Source: Lachnospiraceae bacterium UBA2868 (GTDB taxonomy: Bacteria > Bacillota_A > Clostridia > Lachnospirales > Lachnospiraceae). Taken from it: 5,928 nt of DNA. The notes under the pieces were generated by a model that saw nothing but the letters and a program-made list of their open reading frames with translations, had not been told where the DNA came from and searched no databases. Within the stretch, counting starts at the first letter, position 1, and the number at the start of each line of letters is the position of its first letter. The stretch covers positions 521 through 6,448 of the forward strand of contig DEEW01000165.1 in the NCBI GenBank assembly GCA_002350465.1, in the 5' to 3' direction. Made by a program: the position numbers and the translations under genes. This document shows, piece by piece, positions 1 to 4,245 of the stretch.

Positions 1-382
1 CCTGAATAAAGTTGAGAAGCTGCGAAGCTTCTGTCTTTCGTATAAATTCAAAAGGCTTAACCTGAAGCGATGCGGTAAGTTTTCCGATAACATCGAGTGC
101 CTTTTCATTACCGAGAGCCTTTTCAAGAAGTTCCTTGGCGTAGGTTATACCGCCTTCCGCGATATACTGCTGTGCCAGGCAGACTCCGTAGAATTCGTTA
201 ATAACCTCTTCCTTGGCCTGCGGTGTAACGCTTCTTGTGTTAGCGATCTCAAGTGTAAGATCCTCAATTTCCTCTTCCTTGAGGTGTTTAAATATGAGGG
301 CACTTCTCTCGGGTCCTAATGCGATCAGCAGTATCGCCGCCTTCTGTAGCCCGGTAAGAGCCGCCTCTTTTTCCTTAGCCAT
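1..382 (-). CDS. fliG: Flagellar motor switch protein FliG, N-terminal part (runs off the window)
   Basis: FliG is the rotor protein that sits on the cytoplasmic face of the MS ring. It binds FliF through its N-terminal domain, and its C-terminal domain takes torque from the MotA stator. Only the first 127 codons are visible, starting MAKEKEAALTGLQKAAILL, so this is roughly the N-terminal domain of a protein usually about 335-340 residues long. The family signature can be read in LTGLQKAAILLIALGPERSA (residues 9-28), the following helix IFKHLKEEEIEDLTLEIA, and FYGVCLAQQYIAEGGITYA near residues 76-94. The frame is open to the window edge with no stop. ATG at 382-380 follows the fliF stop after 3 bases, which implies translational coupling and a FliF-FliG stoichiometric pair. 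The torque-generating C-terminal charged residues are outside the window. The identification is secure; completeness cannot be judged. Confidence 0.96.
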   Translation of the reverse strand, partial: MAKEKEAALTGLQKAAILLIALGPERSALIFKHLKEEEIEDLTLEIANTRSVTPQAKEEVINEFYGVCLAQQYIAEGGITYAKELLEKALGNEKALDVIGKLTASLQVKPFEFIRKTEASQLLNFIQ

Positions 383-400
383 ATATTACCCCCATTCCTC
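383..400 (-). promoter_or_regulatory. Coupled fliF stop / fliG ribosome binding site
   Basis: Read on the minus strand, a GGGGG run (393-389) directly precedes the fliF TAA (388-386) and lies 6 bases before the fliG ATG. A more canonical GAGGA (400-396) lies 13 bases before the ATG, which is rather far. The start is therefore served by an atypical G-run or by ribosomes terminating on fliF. This arrangement supports ATG at 382 as the fliG start. The role is inferred from spacing. Confidence 0.55.
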
Positions 401-2002
401 GTTCAGCCAGTTTCGCAGGAGCTGTGCCGAGGCATCCGGATTTTCATCAACAAATTTCTCAACCATAAGACGCACTTCCGACTTGGTCTCAAGGTCAATA
501 TCTTCAACCGTCTGATGTTCCTGTGTGGTAGCCAGAAGATCATCAACCGAAAGCTCTGTCTCTTCCGGAGTCTCTTCCTCCTTGTTTCTGCGAAATGTAG
601 TAAGTACAACTATTCCGAGAAGTGCAAGAATCAGAACGATCAGAACGATCTGTGCTATATTGGACGCCGAAAGATTGAGACCTTCCCTCGGCTGGAATAT
701 CGGAACATCATATGCAACTATGGAGATGTTGGCTGTCGGGATTCCCGTTGCGTTTGCCACAAGGGTGATCATCTCCTCGTCTACTTCCTTCTTGACCATC
801 TCGCTGTTCTGAAGGATGAATTCGTCGAACGTTATCCCGTCTAGAAGTCCCTGGGCTCTTACGTCATCTTCCTTGTAGATAACGAAGTGGGATGCGGTAA
901 TTCCGATGGATGAATTGGCATAGTCTATTGCTCCCGGAGGTGTAACACGGTCAGTGATCCTCTCACCCGGAAGGTAGTCTCTCGACTCTTCGGTTACGCT
1001 GTAATTCGAAGCATTGCCGTCCTCCATCACATATGTTGTCTCTTCCTGGTTGGTATCGGTGCCCGGTATTCCTCCTGCCCCGCCGGTACCTTCGGCCTCG
1101 TATGTGCTTTCATGCGCAAGGACGTTTGTTCCATTTTCATCAGCCTGAGTGTATGTATGATTCGTTTCCTTAAACGACGAAAAATCCATACGAAGATTAG
1201 GGGATACCTTAACATCTTCATACAGATTGGATCCGAGCAGAACCTGTGCAACTTCTTTCTTGAGAGCAGCCTCGGCCTGTGTCTTGAGTGCTATCTGATT
1301 AGTGGTATTGACTGTTCCCGAGTTGGCTTCCGCAGCCTCTGCCCCGGAGAACAGCAGATTTCCCGCAGAGTCTATGATCGAAATATTTTCCGTCGTCTTG
1401 TTGCCCAAAGCCGTTGCAATATTTCTCGCAAAGTTTTCGGCAACCCCTTCGGGAAGTGTATCGTTAAGTTCCAGCCAGACGCTTGCAAAGGATTCCTCCT
1501 CCTTGGCCAGAAGCGTTCCGTCATTGTCAGGTATGGAGAGTGTTACATATGCTTTCTTAACATACTCCGTTGCCTCCATGATTTCCTGCAGGTGCGTTTC
1601 CTGATACAGCTTGTAAGTCTTCTGCTTGTCGGATTCGGTTGTTGACAAGCCCCCGGCAAGTGCACTCTCAAGGCTATATGAGTCGGCAGGATAGTTATTC
1701 GCACCGAGCAGCAGTGTTGCCGTTGCTATATCCTGCTTCTGAACGGATATGATAAGACCGTCATCCGTTGTTATATACGGAATTGCCTCTCCTTCGAGAA
1801 GTTCGGTGATCTCCGAAGCTTCCTTCGCGCTCTCGCACGTGATCAGTGTTTCGTATTTCGGTCTTGTGAGAATAGTAGCCAAAATGGCAAGTGCCAAAAT
1901 CACACCTGCCGCCACGCTGATAATTATTGTTTTTTGTTTCGCGGTAAACTTATTCCACCACTCCAACACCCTTTGGAGTATTTCTTTAAGTCTGTCTACC
2001 AT
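386..2002 (-). CDS. fliF: Flagellar MS-ring protein FliF
   Basis: FliF oligomerises in the inner membrane to form the MS ring, the platform on which the rotor, export gate and rod are built. The 538-residue product has the expected layout: a short cytoplasmic N-terminus, a first membrane helix at about 25-45 (TIIISVAAGVILALAILATIL), a long extracytoplasmic ring-building region, a second helix at about 449-469 (IAQIVLIVLILALLGIVVL), and a cytoplasmic tail. The YscJ/FliF domain is seen in LLEGEAIPYITTDDG (69-83), LLLGANNYP (97-105) and the YVTLSIPDNDGTLLAKEEESFASVWLEL region (152-179). The last 30 or so residues (VEKFVDENPDASAQLLRNWL and the end NEEWG) are the conserved FliG-binding helix. A Gly-rich stretch near 304-315 (EGTGGAGGIPG) marks the usual loop in the beta-collar insertion. 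The ATG at 2002 has AAAGGA 8 bases upstream, overlapping the fliE stop. Length is slightly above the Bacillus form but ordinary; no frameshift is seen. Confidence 0.97.
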   Translation of the reverse strand: MVDRLKEILQRVLEWWNKFTAKQKTIIISVAAGVILALAILATILTRPKYETLITCESAKEASEITELLEGEAIPYITTDDGLIISVQKQDIATATLLLGANNYPADSYSLESALAGGLSTTESDKQKTYKLYQETHLQEIMEATEYVKKAYVTLSIPDNDGTLLAKEEESFASVWLELNDTLPEGVAENFARNIATALGNKTTENISIIDSAGNLLFSGAEAAEANSGTVNTTNQIALKTQAEAALKKEVAQVLLGSNLYEDVKVSPNLRMDFSSFKETNHTYTQADENGTNVLAHESTYEAEGTGGAGGIPGTDTNQEETTYVMEDGNASNYSVTEESRDYLPGERITDRVTPPGAIDYANSSIGITASHFVIYKEDDVRAQGLLDGITFDEFILQNSEMVKKEVDEEMITLVANATGIPTANISIVAYDVPIFQPREGLNLSASNIAQIVLIVLILALLGIVVLTTFRRNKEEETPEETELSVDDLLATTQEHQTVEDIDLETKSEVRLMVEKFVDENPDASAQLLRNWLNEEWG

Positions 2003-2014
2003 TTATTTAATCCT

Positions 2015-2329
2015 TTAAACCTGTATTTGCATCAGTTCCTTGTATGCTTCTATAAACTTATCACGAAGTGCAACCGTATAGCTAAGCGCCGTTGATGCTT
2101 TCGCAGCCGCGATAGCAAGATCGTGGGTATTCTCCGAAATTCCAAGAGCAAACTTCATCTCCTCTTCCTCCTGCTTATGGAGAAGAGTATTTGTCTCTCC
2201 CACATTCGAGATCATTGAATTAAACAATGAGGTAAAGCTTTCCTCCGGATTATCCACTCTTGTGGATGCCTTGGCGGCAGCTGCCGCTATGGGCTCGGAA
2301 TTCACATTTAGAAGTTTTGTAATATCCAT
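2015..2329 (-). CDS. fliE: Flagellar hook-basal body complex protein FliE
   Basis: FliE is the small adaptor that joins the MS ring to the proximal rod and is among the first proteins exported by the flagellar type III apparatus. The 104-residue product matches the family's usual size of about 100. Its diagnostic C-terminal block is ALSYTVALRDKFIEAYKELM followed by QIQV (81-104), the counterpart of the family ending in which a basic residue, a conserved AY and a final M-Q-V-like motif recur. The middle has SFTSLFNSMISNVGETN (31-47). There is no signal peptide, as expected for flagellar type III export. ATG at 2329-2327 is preceded by AGGAGA (2345-2340) with a 10-base spacer, slightly long. 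Twelve bases separate its stop from fliF. Two short IAAA...KAST blocks (14-23 and 73-80) use different codons and are probably coincidental alanine-rich helix. The upstream gap carries a REP-like hairpin. Confidence 0.94.
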   Translation of the reverse strand: MDITKLLNVNSEPIAAAAAKASTRVDNPEESFTSLFNSMISNVGETNTLLHKQEEEEMKFALGISENTHDLAIAAAKASTALSYTVALRDKFIEAYKELMQIQV

Positions 2330-2353
2330 TCTATATCAATCTCCTGCTGCAAT

Positions 2354-2380
2354 TGTCAAAAAGAACCGTCCCCTCTGACA
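2354..2380 (-). repeat. REP-like imperfect palindrome with a GGGGACGGTTC core
   Basis: Between flgC and fliE, the minus strand reads TGTCA at 2380-2376, then GAGGGGACGGTTCTTTT (2375-2359), then TGACA (2358-2354). The TGTCA/TGACA arms pair perfectly. With G-U wobbles the stem extends to 10 pairs around the 7-base loop GACGGTT, closing with G-C. The element begins two bases after the flgC TAA and ends 8 bases before the fliE Shine-Dalgarno. From memory, closely similar GGGGACGGTTCTTTTTGACA-type sequences recur as intergenic palindromes in Clostridia, some near Y1/REP-associated (IS200-like) transposases. That link is recalled, not tested here. No second copy and no transposase occurs in this window, so the repeat status cannot be proven from the sequence given. 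An alternative is a local mRNA hairpin unrelated to mobile DNA. Confidence 0.55.
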
Positions 2381-2382
2381 CA

Positions 2383-2829
2383 TTAAGCCTTGGCGATGTC
2401 GAGTCCCTTCATTGCAATTGACTTGCTTGCGGTAAAGGCCGTTGCATTAGCCTGATAAGCTCTTTCCGCATCTATCATGTTGGTCATCTCGGTAACTATA
2501 TTAACATTCGGATACAGAACATATCCGTCATCATTCGCATCAGGATGGGAAGGGTCGTAAACCATTATAAGATCTGACTGATCCTCATATACTCCGACAG
2601 CCTTGACTCCGTTTCCCACATCCATTCCTCTGGCTTTTCTGAATATAGTTCCGAAGTCACTTATATCCGTAGTCCTCTCCTGGAACTTAACGACTTTTCT
2701 CCTGTAGGGAGTTCCCTCCTCGGTTCTTGTAGTATTGGCGTTGGCAACATTTTGTGAAATGATATCCATACGATATCTTTCCGCTGTCATACCTGATGCA
2801 TTAACTCCGAAGCTTTTAAATATACTCAT
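2383..2829 (-). CDS. flgC: Flagellar proximal rod protein FlgC
   Basis: FlgC is a subunit of the proximal rod of the flagellar drive shaft, exported through the flagellar type III apparatus. The 148-residue product is normal length and nearly textbook. The N-terminal rod signature is MSIFKSFGVNASGMTAERYR (1-20), followed by MDIISQNVANANTTRT (21-36). The C-terminal half carries YDPSHPDANDDGYVLYPNVN (91-110), then IVTEMTNMIDAERAYQANAT (111-130), and ends MKGLDIAKA. These paired terminal coiled-coil heptads are typical of rod, hook and hook-junction proteins. ATG at 2829 has a strong GGAGGG (2841-2836) with a 6-base spacer. It follows flgB by 15 bases, and the two products assemble together in the rod. 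The C-terminus is intact, so the palindrome just after the stop has not shortened the protein. Confidence 0.98.
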   Translation of the reverse strand: MSIFKSFGVNASGMTAERYRMDIISQNVANANTTRTEEGTPYRRKVVKFQERTTDISDFGTIFRKARGMDVGNGVKAVGVYEDQSDLIMVYDPSHPDANDDGYVLYPNVNIVTEMTNMIDAERAYQANATAFTASKSIAMKGLDIAKA

Positions 2830-2844
2830 CCGATTCCCTCCGCA

Positions 2845-3240
2845 CTATTTGATCACAAGTTTAAGGTTCGCGAACTCACTGTCGATGCTGTTGGTAATAC
2901 CGTTGTATTTTATCTGGTTACTTGCAAGTTCAACGTTCTCGGTATCTATGTCCACGTTGTTCTTGTCCATTCTGTATGACCAGTTGGGAATGTCCGTGTA
3001 AGTTCTCGGATTGAGACGATTTAAATGCAGATTTGCCTCGGCAACCTTGGAATCGAGGCTCGGATATTTGCTGGCCTTTAACGCATGTTGAAGCTGTTCT
3101 TCAAAAGAAACATCCTGCCTCTTATAACCCGGCGTGTCAACATTTGCTATATTGTTGGCAATTGCGGTATTTCTTGCCCATGCACCGTCAGCAGCCTTGC
3201 CGAGGACGTTAATGTAATTAAATACTCCCGAAGAAATCAT
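2845..3240 (-). CDS. flgB: Flagellar proximal rod protein FlgB
   Basis: FlgB is a proximal rod subunit that works with FlgC, FlgF and FliE to connect the MS ring to the distal rod. The 131-residue product is of normal size. It shows the flagellar rod N-terminal motif ARNTAIANNIANVDTPGYKR (22-41) and the C-terminal family block RMDKNNVDIDTENVELASNQ (90-109), followed by IKYN and the end SEFANLKLVIK. It is the first gene of the flagellar operon in this window. ATG at 3240 has AAGGAGA (3253-3247) with a 6-base spacer, the best ribosome binding site in the window. The gene is preceded by a predicted sigma-A promoter and a terminator, so it probably begins its own transcript with a leader of about 48 bases. 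The match of both conserved termini makes the call secure. Confidence 0.98.
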   Translation of the reverse strand: MISSGVFNYINVLGKAADGAWARNTAIANNIANVDTPGYKRQDVSFEEQLQHALKASKYPSLDSKVAEANLHLNRLNPRTYTDIPNWSYRMDKNNVDIDTENVELASNQIKYNGITNSIDSEFANLKLVIK

Positions 3241-3263
3241 ATAATGTCTCCTTATTTCCCTTC

Positions 3264-3297
3264 ATATAAAGAGTCACTACCCAAAAACCCTTTATAT
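3264..3297 (-). repeat. 8-bp inverted repeat spanning the flgB transcription start
   Basis: On the plus strand ATATAAAG (3264-3271) and CTTTATAT (3290-3297) are perfect inverted copies separated by 18 bases. The upstream arm, as transcription runs, overlaps the 3' end of the predicted -10 box (3301-3296) and covers the expected start near 3289. The other arm lies in the leader 11 bases before the flgB Shine-Dalgarno. It could be a repressor operator or a leader hairpin. In AT-rich DNA an 8-bp match can also arise by chance. Confidence 0.35.
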
Positions 3298-3324
3298 TGT
3301 ACTCTAACAGACTGATATAATCAA
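3296..3324 (-). promoter_or_regulatory. Predicted sigma-A-type promoter of the flgB operon
   Basis: On the minus strand a -35 box TTGATT (3324-3319, 4 of 6 to TTGACA) is followed by a 17-base spacer and a -10 box TACAAT (3301-3296, 5 of 6 to TATAAT). The start of transcription would fall near 3289, leaving a leader of about 48 bases to the flgB ATG. The promoter lies just after the codY terminator, where one is required if the flagellar genes form their own unit. I see no sigma-28 (FliA/SigD) type -10 element, which fits an early flagellar operon. Confidence 0.65.
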
Positions 3325-3335
3325 GATATAGTTTT

Positions 3336-3374
3336 CAAAAACAAAAAACGGACTTCGACCTGCGAAATCCGTTT
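3336..3374 (-). terminator. Rho-independent terminator after codY
   Basis: The minus-strand transcript reads AAACGGA-U-UUCG, loop CAGGU, then CGAA-G-UCCGUUU. This is a 12-pair stem (3374-3363 with 3357-3346) with one U-G wobble and a 5-base loop. A U-rich tail, TTTTTTGTTTTT (3348-3337), follows. The wobble is a pair only in the minus-strand RNA (on the plus strand it is a C-A mismatch), and the T tract is on the minus strand only. This fixes the direction: it ends the topA-codY transcript, starting 76 bases after the codY stop. Confidence 0.92.
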
Positions 3375-3411
3375 CAGATTCAACTCAAAATCCCTTTAAT
3401 TATCTATCGAC

Positions 3412-3427
3412 ACTTTTCATGAAAAGT
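3412..3427. promoter_or_regulatory. Perfect 16-bp palindrome resembling a CodY box
   Basis: ACTTTTCATGAAAAGT is a perfect palindrome 23 bases after the codY stop, between codY and its terminator. It contains the TTTTC and GAAAA half-sites of the CodY consensus AATTTTCWGAAAATT, but with two central bases (AT) instead of one and C/G in place of the outer A-T pair. It has no following T tract, so it is not a terminator on its own. It lies about 90 bases upstream of the predicted flgB -35 box. Regulatory function is inferred; binding by CodY with this altered spacing is uncertain. Confidence 0.4.
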
Positions 3428-3450
3428 TTAGCACAAATCATATAATTCGT

Positions 3451-4233
3451 CTACCTTTTCCGAAGCTCTTCTATCTCGTCGAAAATAAGAGCATTTGTGA
3501 CTTTGATGTAAGTTCCCTTCATTCCTGAAGACTTTGATACAATGACCCCTGCACTTTCGAGTTTGCGGAGAGCATTAACAATGACAGATCTTGTAATACC
3601 TTCCCTGTCAGCTATACGGCTTGCAACAAGGATTCCCTCAAGCCCGGACAATTCCTCAAAGATGTGGATGACCGCATCCGTTTCCGATGCCGAAAGTGTT
3701 GACATGGCAGCCTGAACTCCCTGCGCACGTCTGTCTTCTTCTGCCGACTCCTCCGAAACCGAACGGACCATTTCAAGCCCCACAACCGTCGCACCGTATT
3801 CAGTAAGGATTATATCCTCTATGGAATACGCATTTTCACTGCTCGGCTTGTATATCATAAGCGTTCCGTAGCGCTGTCCGGAAATATCTATGGGAGTAAT
3901 GATCGCCTGATAGTTTCTGCTTATTTCCTCGGAAAATCCCAGTGTTTCAAGATTGACACTTTCCTTTGTCGAAAGGATATCTACAAGTCTTTCGTTAAGG
4001 CGTGCATCAATGAATTCCGAAACCTTTCCTTCCGAAAGCTTATCAATTGCCGCAAAGGCAGTGCTGTACCCCATTCCAAGTATTTTCCCCTTTTTGGAAA
4101 GTACAAGTACATTCGAATCAAGAACTGTGCGCATAGCATCGCAAATGTCGTTAAATGCCACTTTCCCGCTGTTCTTACGATGCAGTATCGAATTGATCTT
4201 TCTGGTGTCGTCTAATAGTCTGACTGAACTCAT
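3451..4233 (-). CDS. codY: GTP- and branched-chain-amino-acid-sensing global regulator CodY
   Basis: CodY is the Firmicutes nutritional regulator. In rich conditions it binds DNA, mostly as a repressor of amino-acid biosynthesis, transport and, in Bacillus subtilis, motility genes. The 260-residue length matches the family (259 in B. subtilis). The N-terminal GAF sensor is recognisable from VLDSNVLVLSKKGKILGMGY (37-56) through RYGTLMIY (121-128). A linker helix has LTEYGATVVGLEM (143-155). The winged helix-turn-helix, ASRIADREGITRSVIVNALR (204-223) plus KLESAGVIVSKSSGMKGTYI (224-243), is almost identical to B. subtilis as I recall it. The GAF ligand loops are much less alike (see findings). 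ATG at 4233 lies 3 bases after the topA stop with AAAGGA 6 bases upstream. The gene is probably cotranscribed with topA and ends at a strong terminator, directly before the flagellar operon. Confidence 0.99.
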   Translation of the reverse strand: MSSVRLLDDTRKINSILHRKNSGKVAFNDICDAMRTVLDSNVLVLSKKGKILGMGYSTAFAAIDKLSEGKVSEFIDARLNERLVDILSTKESVNLETLGFSEEISRNYQAIITPIDISGQRYGTLMIYKPSSENAYSIEDIILTEYGATVVGLEMVRSVSEESAEEDRRAQGVQAAMSTLSASETDAVIHIFEELSGLEGILVASRIADREGITRSVIVNALRKLESAGVIVSKSSGMKGTYIKVTNALIFDEIEELRKR

Positions 4234-4245
4234 ATATTATCCTTT
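4234..4245 (-). promoter_or_regulatory. topA stop / codY start coupling site
   Basis: The minus strand reads AAAGGATAATATATG: the codY Shine-Dalgarno AAAGGA (4245-4240) is made from the last topA codons, TAA (4239-4237) ends topA, and ATG begins 3 bases later at 4233. The 6-base spacing supports this codY start. The same TAATATATG junction occurs at fliF-fliG. Confidence 0.75.

Noticed and set aside
632..649. Perfect 9-bp tandem repeat (CAGAACGAT twice) within fliF
   Set aside because: On the coding strand it encodes IVL-IVL in the second membrane helix; repeated hydrophobic codons explain it.
1112..1645. Plus-strand open frame of 177 codons
   Set aside because: It is antisense to fliF, is rich in Cys/Arg/Leu with no recognisable motif, and overlaps a clearly real gene throughout.
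2090..2290. Two IAAA...KAST blocks in FliE suggesting an internal duplication
   Set aside because: The DNA differs at most synonymous positions and the blocks are alanine-rich helix; the surrounding residues show no further similarity.
2354..2380. flgC-fliE hairpin as a Rho-independent terminator
   Set aside because: The T run is inside the 3' arm of the hairpin rather than after it, and fliE, fliF and fliG downstream have no other visible promoter.
3375..3450. Possible small ORF beginning ATGAAAAGT after codY
   Set aside because: It has only six codons before TAA, no ribosome binding site, and its ATG is part of the palindrome.
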